DNA of 43,924 nt, taken from contig NZ_BONY01000079.1 of assembly GCF_016862955.1 (NCBI RefSeq), forward strand, positions 1 through 43,924, given 5' to 3'. Under the pieces are notes generated by a model, which saw nothing but the letters and a program-made list of their open reading frames with translations, was not told the origin of the DNA and searched no databases. Below, piece after piece: positions 33,670-41,234 of the stretch. This DNA comes from Rhizocola hellebori. GTDB lineage: Bacteria > Actinomycetota > Actinomycetes > Mycobacteriales > Micromonosporaceae. Position 1 is the stretch's first letter; every line of letters begins with the position of its first letter. The position numbers were made by a program, and so were the translations under genes.

Positions 33670-34410
33670 ATGCGGTATGCATTAGTGCTCATGTTGCTTA
33701 TTCTCGCCGGATGCCGGGCAGCCCCGAGCGAGGGCGAGACGTCGACCCACACCGTGACGGTGAACGGCCGTGAGCGCAGCTTCCGCGTTTATACGCCGCC
33801 CGGCGCAAGCGACAAGGCGCCCCTGGTCGTCATGCTGCACGGCGGGTTCGGCAGCGGAACCCAGGCGCAACGCGCCTACGGCTGGGACGGTCTGGCCGAC
33901 AAGGAAGGCTTCATCGTCGCCTACCCAGACGGGCTCAACCGCGCGTGGAACGCAGGCGGCGGCTGCTGCGGCCAGCCGGGCCGGGAGAACCTCGACGATG
34001 TGGCCTTTCTGGAACAGATGGTCGCCGGCCTGAAAGGGATAGACAGCAAGCGGGTCTATGCCACCGGGATGTCCAACGGCGCCATGATGGCCTATCGATT
34101 GGGTTGCGACAGCAGGGTTTTCGCCGCCATCGGCCCGGTTGCCGGCACGCTGCTGGGCGAATGCCCCGCGCCGGCGCCGATCCCGGTCATCCATGTGCAC
34201 GGGCTCAAAGACACCAACGTGCGCTTCGACGGCGAGCCGGGCTCGGGAGTCGCGGGGATCGACGGGCCGCCCATCCCCGAGGTGGTGAAACTGTGGCAGG
34301 ACCACGGCGGTGGCAAGGTCCAGCTGGTCACGGTGCCTGAGGCCGGGCACGAGTGGCCCGATGGCAGCACCGAGAAGATCTGGGCCTTCTTTCAGGCGAT
34401 CTCGAAGTAG
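33670..34410 (+). CDS. LpqC-like esterase / PHB-depolymerase-family lipoprotein
   Basis: A 246-residue lipoprotein (lipobox LAGC, Cys15) with a PHB depolymerase/feruloyl-esterase-type alpha/beta hydrolase domain. It has an oxyanion-side LVVMLHGGFGSG, nucleophile Ser135 in GMSNGAMMAYRLGC, acid Asp181 in HVHGLKDTNV and His227 in AGHEWP. It probably cleaves esters outside the cell, for example polyester or feruloyl-carbohydrate. Codon 5 is TTA, a rare leucine codon in high-GC actinomycetes that often makes expression depend on the bldA tRNA. The 3' end overlaps the convergent nucleoside hydrolase gene by 19 bases. Confidence 0.9.
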   Translation: MRYALVLMLLILAGCRAAPSEGETSTHTVTVNGRERSFRVYTPPGASDKAPLVVMLHGGFGSGTQAQRAYGWDGLADKEGFIVAYPDGLNRAWNAGGGCCGQPGRENLDDVAFLEQMVAGLKGIDSKRVYATGMSNGAMMAYRLGCDSRVFAAIGPVAGTLLGECPAPAPIPVIHVHGLKDTNVRFDGEPGSGVAGIDGPPIPEVVKLWQDHGGGKVQLVTVPEAGHEWPDGSTEKIWAFFQAISK

Positions 34411-35231
34411 TGGTCGAAGAAGGCTTGCACGGCAACGGATTGCGCAACTTCATGGGTTCCGGCCGGATCGGCGGTGAACTTGGTGGTGCCGTCTTCTTCG
34501 ACCGTGATGCTGCCTTTCTGGTACCCACAAAGGGGTTCGAAAAGCGTGGCAGCGGCCAGCGGATCGTGGAAGGTGACCCGGTCTCGCCGGGCGAACCAAG
34601 GGCCGCTGAAGTCCAGCAGCAGCCCGCCGAACCTGTGCCGGAAGTCTTGCTCGGTAAGGAAAACCGAGCGCGTGACGTCCAGACCGACCGCGCGCAGATG
34701 GGGAATCGGGGCGGCGAAGACAATGGCCGCCGCCGCGGGATCGTTGCGGATGTTCCACTCCGCGGTTTCGCCGCCGGTGAAGAACCGCCCGCCCATCAGC
34801 ACCAGCGATTTGAGCTGTGACGCGGTTTCCGGGTGGTCGCGCAGCAGTCTGCCCACATTGGTCAGTGGCCCGATCGCGATCAGCGTCACCTCGCCGGGAT
34901 GGGCCAGAATGGCCTCGGCTAGGAACGGCACCGCGCCGCTGGGAAAGGCCGTCTCATGGGGCCAGCGGGAAAGCAGCTCGGCAGCCGAAAATGGCGGCTC
35001 CTGCAGCGGCTCGCCCGCCAGCGGCAGCTCGGCGCCGGGACGGATGGGGACCGTCCGGCCCAGGTCGGCGCAGACGGCACTGGCCAGCTTGGCCCGGTCA
35101 ACGGCGCCCGGGGTCACCGTGGTGATACCGAGCAGCTCGCAGTCGGGCTGCTTGAGCAGGTAGCTCAGAGTGATCGCGTCGTCGATGTCGTTGCCGAGAT
35201 CGGTGTCGAGCAGGATCTTCACGCCCGCCAT
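34392..35231 (-). CDS. Inosine-uridine-type nucleoside hydrolase
   Basis: A 279-residue N-ribohydrolase, starting at the ATG of MAGVKILLDTDLG. The calcium-binding cluster DTDLGNDIDD (residues 9-18) and the later GLDVTRSVFL and FHDPLAAATLF (third-side Asp) identify the family, which cleaves ribonucleosides to base and ribose. It ends a possible minus-strand transcription unit: the PRC-like gene lies 28 bases upstream. Base specificity cannot be told from sequence. Confidence 0.92.
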   Translation of the reverse strand: MAGVKILLDTDLGNDIDDAITLSYLLKQPDCELLGITTVTPGAVDRAKLASAVCADLGRTVPIRPGAELPLAGEPLQEPPFSAAELLSRWPHETAFPSGAVPFLAEAILAHPGEVTLIAIGPLTNVGRLLRDHPETASQLKSLVLMGGRFFTGGETAEWNIRNDPAAAAIVFAAPIPHLRAVGLDVTRSVFLTEQDFRHRFGGLLLDFSGPWFARRDRVTFHDPLAAATLFEPLCGYQKGSITVEEDGTTKFTADPAGTHEVAQSVAVQAFFDHYFEIA

Positions 35232-35259
35232 GGTAGGCGGGCGTGAAGGCCGTCGTGGG

Positions 35260-35703
35260 TCAGGCTTTGGCGATGAGCTCGTTGACCGGCACCTTGAGGT
35301 TGACCGTGTCGTTGGCGACGTCATCGATGTCATCGGCGGCGGCATAGCGGTCGGGGCTCAGGAACCCCTTCGACTTGACCTTGACATAGCCCGTGCGCAG
35401 GAGCCTTTGCGCGGCTTCGTCGGGCACGCGCGGCTCGGGACCGGCGACCCGCTGGGCGACGTTGAAAAGGTCCCCGCTATCGGAACCTCCATCACCCATC
35501 TGCACCATGGCGACGGATCCGACGAGTTTGCCGGAGCTGTCGACCACACTCATGCCTTCGGTGACGGCGGCGATCGGGGTCCGGGTCACCTGCGTCGGGA
35601 CAGGTGGCGGGAATGGCGGGTTGGGATTGGGATCGGGATCTGGCGGTGGCGCGGGTGGACCTGGCGGCGTCGGCGGCACCGGCGGAATCGGTTCTGTACC
35701 CAT
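35260..35703 (-). CDS. Proline-rich protein with PRC-barrel-like domain
   Basis: 147 residues. The first 40 are an extreme Pro/Asp/Asn linker (PPVPPTPPGPPAPPPDPDP...), followed by a small beta-rich domain (VTEGMSVVDSSGKLVGSVAMVQMGD ... GYVKVKSKGFLSPDRYAAADDIDDVANDTVNL) that resembles PRC-barrel/DUF2171 proteins. There is no signal peptide, so it should be cytoplasmic. The role is unknown. It lies between the oxidoreductase (30-base gap) and the nucleoside hydrolase genes. Confidence 0.65.
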   Translation of the reverse strand: MGTEPIPPVPPTPPGPPAPPPDPDPNPNPPFPPPVPTQVTRTPIAAVTEGMSVVDSSGKLVGSVAMVQMGDGGSDSGDLFNVAQRVAGPEPRVPDEAAQRLLRTGYVKVKSKGFLSPDRYAAADDIDDVANDTVNLKVPVNELIAKA

Positions 35704-35733
35704 GCCGCGCGCTTTACCCCAGGAAACGCGGTT

Positions 35734-36978
35734 CTAAAGATTCACGCTGACCACGGTGGCGTCGCGGCGTGCCCGCTCCGCGGCGAAGACGGCCAGGTGT
35801 GTGTGCAGCGACTCGGTCGCATCGGAGAGCACCCCGGACCGGTCGCCGGTGGCGACCGCGGTGACGAAGGCGTCCATCAAGCCCGCATCGCCGCCGCCGT
35901 GGCCGCCCCCGGCGGTCGCGTCCCCGGTCGGCTGGGTGTCGATGGTCGTCGTCTCCGCGCTGAGGAAGTCATAGCAGCGCAGGTAGCGGCCGTCGCCCTC
36001 GATGGAACCGCGGGTGCCGAAGATGCGCGTCTGCCGGTCGCCGCCGGAGTTGAACGCGGTCATCGTGAACGTGCCGGTGGCCCCGCCCGCGAACTGCAGC
36101 GCCACCACCTGATGATCGACGACGTCGTTGTCGCAGGCGTAGACGCAGCGGCCGTAAGGGCCTTCGCGCAGCGCGTCGGTCAGGCTCCGCTCGGTGAACT
36201 CGTCGACGACGACGTCGAGCGGCCAGCCGTGCCGGCCATCGGCCAGCCGTCCAAAGTAGAACCGCTTGGCCGAGTAGGCGCAGCCGCTTTCGACCGCGCA
36301 GTCAAGGCAGCGCTCGGCGGCGCCCTCGGGCCGGTTGGCCGGTGTGAAGTGGCTCAGCGAGCCGAAGCTGGAGACGTGCTCGATGGGCCGGCCCATCACG
36401 TAGCAGAGCCAATCGATGTCATGGCAGGACTTGGCCATCAGCATGAAGCTTGACTCCGCCTCGCGCCGCCAGTTGCCACGCACGAACGAATGCGCCTGAT
36501 GCCAGAAGCCCACCGGTTCCAGATGCTGGACCGAGACGATGTCGCCGATCGTGGTGACCGCCTGCTTGAGCGCGGCCGTGTAGGGGGTGTACCGCAGCAC
36601 GTGCCCCACCGCGAAGATGACACCGCTTTGAGCGGCCGCCTCCGCGATCGTCCGGCATTCCCGCTCGGTGGGCGCCATCGGTTTCTCGAGCAGGATATGG
36701 GCGCCGGACTGGGCGAAGGCGACCGCGGGCGCGACGTGCTCGGCATCCGGCGTCGCGATCACCACCGCGTCCGCGATCCGGCCCTTGCCGAGCAGGTCAC
36801 GCCAATCTGCCACCGCGCTGGAAGGATCGATGCCATGCGCGGTGGCAAAGCGTTCCCGCCGGACAGGGCGTGGCTCGGCCACAGCGACGACCCTCGCCCT
36901 GTCCGGGTGGCGAAGGGCCCATCCCCCGTAGGCGCCTTCGCCTCTACTTCCCGCACCTATCACCGCCAGTGTGATCAT
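35734..36978 (-). CDS. Gfo/Idh/MocA-family sugar oxidoreductase
   Basis: A 414-residue NAD(P)-dependent oxidoreductase. Rossmann start VIGAGSRGEGAYGG, then ATPDAEHVAPAVAFAQSG and the catalytic-type EKP in HILLEKPMAPTE (about residue 99). The substrate domain has WRREAESSFMLMAKSCHDIDWL (His and Asp) and an unusual cysteine cluster, CLDCAVESGCAY (about 218-229). It should oxidise or isomerise a sugar or inositol derivative. It starts 22 bases after the pectate lyase stop, so co-transcription suggests a role in metabolising pectin-derived or other plant sugars. Confidence 0.92.
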   Translation of the reverse strand: MITLAVIGAGSRGEGAYGGWALRHPDRARVVAVAEPRPVRRERFATAHGIDPSSAVADWRDLLGKGRIADAVVIATPDAEHVAPAVAFAQSGAHILLEKPMAPTERECRTIAEAAAQSGVIFAVGHVLRYTPYTAALKQAVTTIGDIVSVQHLEPVGFWHQAHSFVRGNWRREAESSFMLMAKSCHDIDWLCYVMGRPIEHVSSFGSLSHFTPANRPEGAAERCLDCAVESGCAYSAKRFYFGRLADGRHGWPLDVVVDEFTERSLTDALREGPYGRCVYACDNDVVDHQVVALQFAGGATGTFTMTAFNSGGDRQTRIFGTRGSIEGDGRYLRCYDFLSAETTTIDTQPTGDATAGGGHGGGDAGLMDAFVTAVATGDRSGVLSDATESLHTHLAVFAAERARRDATVVSVNL

Positions 36979-37000
36979 GCGGAAAAGATAGCGGTATCGC

Positions 37001-38650
37001 TCAGATCTTGCCCACCCCCGCTCCGGCCGGGATAAGGCTCGGCACGATCTCCGGTGGATCCGCGGTGTAGCGGTAGAAGGTGGCCGGGTCGGCGACCGTC
37101 CCCCGCACCTCGATCGGATGGTTGCACTCGACCAGGATGTTGTTGCGTTCCACCATCCGCCCCAGCGGCCCGCTGAACTCGACCCGGCCCGGGTTGTTGA
37201 CGCTGAAGAAGTAGTTGCCCTCGACGAACAGCCCGGACTCGTTGGTGGAGGCGATGCCGTAGGAGTTGTCGAAGTAGTAGTTGTTGTAGACGTGCACCAG
37301 CGGCGAGAACCGCACCCGCGGGTTGCGCTGGTCGGAGCGGTCGAAGAAGTTGTGGTGGTAGGTGACGCGCAGGCGTCCCACGTCCTGGGCGGCGTTCTCG
37401 TCGTCGTGGCCGACCAGAGTGGTCTTGTCGTGGTCGTGGAATCTGTTCCACGACACCGTGATCAGGTCTGAGCCGCGCTTGATGTCCACCGCGCCGTCCC
37501 CGCCGTCGGACAGATCGTTGTGGTCGATCCAGACGTGGTGCGAGAACATCTGCACGTTGATCAGGTCGTCGGTGGCGCCGGTGATGGTCAGGTTCCGGAT
37601 GATGATGTTGTGCACGGCGTTGGCCGGGGGCGAGGTGATCGCGTCGCTGACCGGGATGCCGATGTTCAGGCCGCCGCCGACCAGGCGCGCGGTGGCGCCC
37701 ACCCCGATGATGGTCTTGTCGGAGGAGACGCTGTGCATGCCGTCGGTCGAGCCGGTGGGCAGCGTGATGGTTCCGGAGACGCGGATGATGTAGGGCCCGG
37801 GCCGGGCAATGTAGTCAAGGAACGCCTCGGTGGTGGAGACGGTGACCGTTGGCCCGCCAGCACCTCCGGTCGTGGTGCCGGTCCCCTGGCCCGCGACGGT
37901 GGCGAACCCGTCCGGCGCACCGGGAAGCGGCGGAATCGACGGGCTCGGGGAGATCGACGGCGACGGCGAAGGTGAAGGTGACGCTGACGGCGACGTACTC
38001 GGCGACGTACTCGGCGACGTCGAGGCAGAGGCGGAGGGAGAGGGCGCGGTGGAGGAGCTGACCACCACGTCATCGAAGCTGGCCGCTGTGTTGAAGGTGG
38101 CCACCCCGATCTGGCCGGTGGCGAACTGGCTGTCGGTGGCCTGCAACGCCGCGCCGCCGTTGACCGAACCGCGGATCGTGCTGCCGGCGACCTCCAAAGA
38201 CAAGGTGTGCCAAGCGTTCAGCGTGAACGTGGCCGGGCCGGTGGCCAGCGTGGTGGACGAGCCGCCGACCAGCTTCTTCAGCTCGACCGTGTTGTTGCTG
38301 CGCAACGCGAGATAGTAATAGCTCGTGTTCGACTGGACCCGGGCCAGCAATGCGGCGAAGCGGTTGGTGCCGTTGACCGCTGTGGGCTTGACGCGCGCGG
38401 TTACCGTGTAGTCGGCCCACGAGGTCGAGCCTGCTCGCGCCCGCGCATCGCTGCTCGTGCCGCTTTGCCGCAGCACGCCGGAGCCATCGGTCACCACCGA
38501 CCAGGTTCCGCCGGAGGTCGTCCAGCCGGAGCTGTTGCCGTCGTTGAAATCATCGCTGAACAGGGTGGCCGCACTGGCCGTGGTGACCACCAGGACGGTG
38601 GCCGTCACCAGGCCGGCGGCGGCCGAGACCGCCAGTTTGATTTTGGACAT
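37001..38650 (-). CDS. Secreted PL1 pectate lyase with N-terminal lectin-like domain
   Basis: 549 residues: signal peptide (cleavage near ASA/AT), a concanavalin/LamG-like carbohydrate-binding domain (about 28-200; LFSDDFNDGNSSGWTTSGG), a Ser/Pro/Thr linker (about 203-245), and a family 1 pectate lyase right-handed beta-helix (about 250-549). Catalytic features visible are VWIDHNDLSDG, the calcium-side DGAVDIKRGSD and RNPRVRF with the proton-abstracting Arg region. It breaks polygalacturonate by beta-elimination. The linker is encoded by a short repeat (GGCGACGTACTC copies near 38000). A palindromic operator lies 74 bases upstream of the start, and the Gfo/Idh gene follows. Confidence 0.94.
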   Translation of the reverse strand: MSKIKLAVSAAAGLVTATVLVVTTASAATLFSDDFNDGNSSGWTTSGGTWSVVTDGSGVLRQSGTSSDARARAGSTSWADYTVTARVKPTAVNGTNRFAALLARVQSNTSYYYLALRSNNTVELKKLVGGSSTTLATGPATFTLNAWHTLSLEVAGSTIRGSVNGGAALQATDSQFATGQIGVATFNTAASFDDVVVSSSTAPSPSASASTSPSTSPSTSPSASPSPSPSPSISPSPSIPPLPGAPDGFATVAGQGTGTTTGGAGGPTVTVSTTEAFLDYIARPGPYIIRVSGTITLPTGSTDGMHSVSSDKTIIGVGATARLVGGGLNIGIPVSDAITSPPANAVHNIIIRNLTITGATDDLINVQMFSHHVWIDHNDLSDGGDGAVDIKRGSDLITVSWNRFHDHDKTTLVGHDDENAAQDVGRLRVTYHHNFFDRSDQRNPRVRFSPLVHVYNNYYFDNSYGIASTNESGLFVEGNYFFSVNNPGRVEFSGPLGRMVERNNILVECNHPIEVRGTVADPATFYRYTADPPEIVPSLIPAGAGVGKI

Positions 38651-38723
38651 GCGAAATTCCGCCTCTCCTGGGCGTGGAAAGAGATCGAAACATGCGCCTT
38701 GACCCGAGTCGTCCCAAGCCTAT

Positions 38724-38737
38724 GGAAAGCGCTTTCC
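38724..38737. promoter_or_regulatory. LacI-type operator candidate GGAAAGCGCTTTCC
   Basis: Perfect 14-base palindrome with a central CG, 74-87 bases upstream of the pectate lyase start. It has the form of operators bound by LacI-family regulators of plant-polymer genes in actinomycetes. It differs from the ACAACGTTGT type, so the regulator is probably encoded outside this window. Confidence 0.65.
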
Positions 38738-38773
38738 TCCACGCAAGGTCTGACGTTTGCAGGTTTGTTGCAT

Positions 38774-38814
38774 AGCGAGGCGCGGCCATCGCACACCAAC
38801 GGCCGCGCCTCGCT
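38774..38814. terminator. Perfect 14-base hairpin in a divergent spacer
   Basis: AGCGAGGCGCGGCC (38774-38787) pairs exactly with 38801-38814 around a 13-base loop. The strength is terminator-like, but there is no T tract and both flanking genes read away from it. It may insulate the two promoters, act as a 5' leader structure, or be a mobile palindromic unit. Confidence 0.5.
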
Positions 38815-38911
38815 GGGTACTCTACCGTGCCGCGCAAGCCGTCTTGAATATCGCTTCACATTCTGTTATCCAATGAGGACTATCCGCATCGCCCATCACA
38901 GTAGGAGCACC

Positions 38912-39736
38912 ATGGCCCCGCGTCAGGGCAACGCCTCCGGGGCGAGCGGCGCAAGGGTGCGCCGGCGCGCTACCACCGATCGGCTACGGCGGATCCTGCC
39001 GGAATTACTCACGCTGCTGCTAGGTGCGCTCCTGGGTCTGTTCTGGGAGGAGCTCAAAGCGGTCGGGATAGCGGCGGCGGTGCTCACGCTGTCGGTGCTC
39101 GCCGCGCTGGCGGTGGTGTCGCTGCTGATGCTGCGGCGGGTCACCGACGTGCCGCCGATCTACAACTACCTGTACCCGGACATCGAGTTCCCCTACGAAG
39201 TCCTCTCCCGGAAGATCACCTACCACCTGCGCGACGGAGAGCTGCACTACTCAAGGACCATCCGGGTTCTCGCCCTGCGCGACGGGCAGAGCGGCTACCT
39301 CGACCGGTTCCTGTGGACCGGTCCCGAACAGGTCATGCCGCTGGTCAAAGGACATGGCGTCAACGGCATCACGGCCTATGACAAGGTCGGCGTGTTCCGC
39401 TACTACCGGGTCGAGTTCAACCGGGCCCTGCGCCGCGGGGAGGAATACGAATTCGAGGTGATCTGGCCGCCTGTCGACCATTGGGCCAAGTCCCGCCCGT
39501 TCGTCTCCACGTCCACCGACGAGCCAACCCATCAGCTCATCTTCGACCTTCTTCTTCCGCCTGGTACCTGCAGAGACGGCCACGCCGAGGGCGAGGTGAT
39601 GCGGGCCACGGAGTCGGTGCTGCCCCTGCAACCGGTAGAGGTGCTGCCGATCGCCGACGACGGCAGGGTGGTGTGGACCATCGACGAACCCAAGCTCTAC
39701 CACCATTACCGGCTGCGCTGGTTCTGGAGCGAATAG
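38912..39736 (+). CDS. Uncharacterised protein: two membrane helices plus soluble domain
   Basis: 274 residues from an ATG with a GGAG site (an upstream in-frame ATG at 38875 is less likely). A basic N-terminus (ARVRRRATTDRLRR) leads to two adjoining helices (about 28-45 and 51-73), then about 195 cytoplasmic residues rich in beta strands and aromatics (PPIYNYLYPDIEFPYEVLSRKITYH..., EVIWPPVDHW, YHHYRLRWFW at the very end). I recognise no family. The tail resembles a beta-sandwich interaction domain without catalytic motifs. It ends two bases before the convergent GCS2-type ligase gene. Confidence 0.7.
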   Translation: MAPRQGNASGASGARVRRRATTDRLRRILPELLTLLLGALLGLFWEELKAVGIAAAVLTLSVLAALAVVSLLMLRRVTDVPPIYNYLYPDIEFPYEVLSRKITYHLRDGELHYSRTIRVLALRDGQSGYLDRFLWTGPEQVMPLVKGHGVNGITAYDKVGVFRYYRVEFNRALRRGEEYEFEVIWPPVDHWAKSRPFVSTSTDEPTHQLIFDLLLPPGTCRDGHAEGEVMRATESVLPLQPVEVLPIADDGRVVWTIDEPKLYHHYRLRWFWSE

Positions 39737-39738
39737 CG

Positions 39739-41019
39739 CTAGTGCAGGCGGGCGGTGGCGATGTAGCTCGCTGGGTCGCCGTGCCAGTGGGCCAGGGTGC
39801 GTTCGGCGAAAGTCTGTCCACTTTGGAGGATTTCGCGCAGCGGCTCCAGCAACGGCAGCGCGTCGGGCTCCACCTCGCGCAGGCCCGTTTCGGCGATCGT
39901 CAGCAGCTCGGTGGCGATGGGCCGGATCGGGTGGCCGAGCCAATGCGCTTCCAGGCCACGGCGGGCGATGTCTTTCCACGCCGCCCGGTGGTCGGCGATG
40001 GTGGCCGGGCCGGCCAGCTCGCGGGCGGCCAGCCGGGCTTGCGTGCTGTAGACCAGCCCTGTCCAGAAGGCGGGCACGGCAGCGATCGCGCCGGCCGGCG
40101 GCCCGTCCAGGGAACGCGCCTCGATGGTCTGCCGCACCCGCACATCGGTCCAGATCTGGGAGAGGTGGGCGAACCAGTCCTCCTCCGACGCCTGGCCGGC
40201 GAGTTCGGAGAACGGCCGGTGCACGCTTTGGGCGTGGCCGTCGGGGGATTTGCTGTACAGCATCGGCACCTTTACCGCCCAGGCGATGAGGTCGTCGAGG
40301 GTGCTGTGCGGGTCGAGGCCGGCCGGCAGCGGGCCGGTGCGCTCAGGGTCGATGGCCGCCCAGTAGCGCATGCGCTCGGACAGGTAACCGGTGGGCTTGC
40401 CCCCAGCCAGCGGGGAGTTGACGAACAGCGCCGCGGCGATCGTCGACACCGCCGACAGCGCACGAACCTTGTCCATCAAGTCATCCGGGCTGTCGTAGTC
40501 GAATGTCGCCTGGGTCGAGGTGGTCAACGCCATCACCTCGGGGCCGTAGGCGCTTTGCGGGCCTTGGTGGGCGAAGTGTTCGCGCAGGATCTGGCCGCGC
40601 GCGTTTGGTACCCAGAAAATGTCCTGGATTTTGGTGAAAGGCAGGTTGGCACCGGGGACGAGAGCGAAGCCCAGCTCATCGGCGATCGCGGCGAGCCTCT
40701 TGAGCGCGTCGCCCAGCAGGGAGGTCAGCTCGGAAAGGCGCGGCATCGGCGGCGAGGAGAACTCCACCGCTCCCCCGTTCTCCAAGCTGATCTTCGAGCC
40801 GTCGGGCAGCGCCAGCCCGACCATCGAGTCACGCTCGACCAACGGTTTGGCGTCGAATTCGCCCGCGCACAAGGTCAGAAACGCGGCCAGCCCGCGCGCG
40901 CCGCCATACCCAATCACCTGTCCGGTGACCGGATCCAACGGCGCCAGCTCGACCTCTGTGCCGATCCGCCCGGGGCCGGGCGACCCGCAGAAGATCTTAT
41001 TGAGCTTCACCCGAACCAC
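39739..41019 (-). CDS. GCS2/EgtA-type glutamate-cysteine ligase-like enzyme
   Basis: A 426-residue carboxylate-amine ligase. It has the GCS2-family GTEVELAPLD (metal-binding Glu22/Glu24), SLENGGAVEFSSPP (about 75-88), ALTTSTQATFDYDSPDDL and the C-terminal RQTIEARSLDGPPAGAIAAVPAFWTGLVY. Relatives (plant-type GCL, EgtA) join the gamma-carboxyl of glutamate to cysteine using ATP; EgtA supplies gamma-Glu-Cys for ergothioneine. No egtB/C/D/E gene is nearby, and the enzyme is divergent from a small peptide gene instead, so it may ligate an amino acid to that peptide. GTG start. Family confident, substrate open. Confidence 0.85.
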   Translation of the reverse strand: MVRVKLNKIFCGSPGPGRIGTEVELAPLDPVTGQVIGYGGARGLAAFLTLCAGEFDAKPLVERDSMVGLALPDGSKISLENGGAVEFSSPPMPRLSELTSLLGDALKRLAAIADELGFALVPGANLPFTKIQDIFWVPNARGQILREHFAHQGPQSAYGPEVMALTTSTQATFDYDSPDDLMDKVRALSAVSTIAAALFVNSPLAGGKPTGYLSERMRYWAAIDPERTGPLPAGLDPHSTLDDLIAWAVKVPMLYSKSPDGHAQSVHRPFSELAGQASEEDWFAHLSQIWTDVRVRQTIEARSLDGPPAGAIAAVPAFWTGLVYSTQARLAARELAGPATIADHRAAWKDIARRGLEAHWLGHPIRPIATELLTIAETGLREVEPDALPLLEPLREILQSGQTFAERTLAHWHGDPASYIATARLH

Positions 41020-41032
41020 ATTACGTGCTGCA

Positions 41033-41038
41033 TATACT
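41033..41038. promoter_or_regulatory. Shared -10-like element between ligase and peptide genes
   Basis: TATACT at 41033-41038 could be the -10 for the peptide gene (start 41076), and on the other strand TATATG overlaps it as a -10 for the ligase gene, with a weak TTTCAG 17 bases upstream. The whole spacer is 56 bases, so a bidirectional promoter is plausible. -35 matches are poor. Confidence 0.35.
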
Positions 41039-41075
41039 GGCCAACCGTAACCGCTGAAACGGAAAGGGTGAGCTT

Positions 41076-41225
41076 ATGCCACTGGCACAGACGGAGGCCG
41101 TCGAGGCGGCGTCCGATATCGACGCTGGGCCTTCCGGTGTGGAGCCGGGCGAACAGGAGCAAGAGCGTTCGCCGATCAGCGAGCGGATCACGCGATATGG
41201 CGCATACGACCGGCTCGAGGGCTGA
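41076..41225 (+). CDS. 49-residue acidic peptide, candidate RiPP-type precursor
   Basis: An unannotated small gene. The ATG is preceded by a strong GGAAAGGG ribosome site about eight bases away, and the stop lies nine bases before the M29-like GTG, so the two are surely co-transcribed. The product begins MPLAQTEAVEAASDIDAGPS, has an E/Q-rich middle (GEQEQE), and ends ISERITRYGAYDRLEG. It has no Cys, Trp, His, Lys or hydrophobic segment, so it is neither a toxin-like membrane peptide nor a lanthipeptide. An acidic leader-like half and a Tyr/Arg-containing tail suit a modified-peptide precursor or a protein tag with a C-terminal Glu-Gly. Function is inferred only from the flanking ligase and peptidase. 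Confidence 0.65.
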   Translation: MPLAQTEAVEAASDIDAGPSGVEPGEQEQERSPISERITRYGAYDRLEG

Positions 41226-41234
41226 GCACCAAGG

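Noticed and set aside
39739-41019. Calling the ligase EgtA of an ergothioneine cluster
   Set aside because: No egtB, egtC, egtD or egtE gene is present, so the symbol would overstate the evidence.
41076-41225. Spliceotide (tyramine-excision) precursor because of the Tyr-Gly in the tail
   Set aside because: No radical-SAM enzyme or splicease partner is encoded nearby; a Tyr-Gly pair alone is not evidence.
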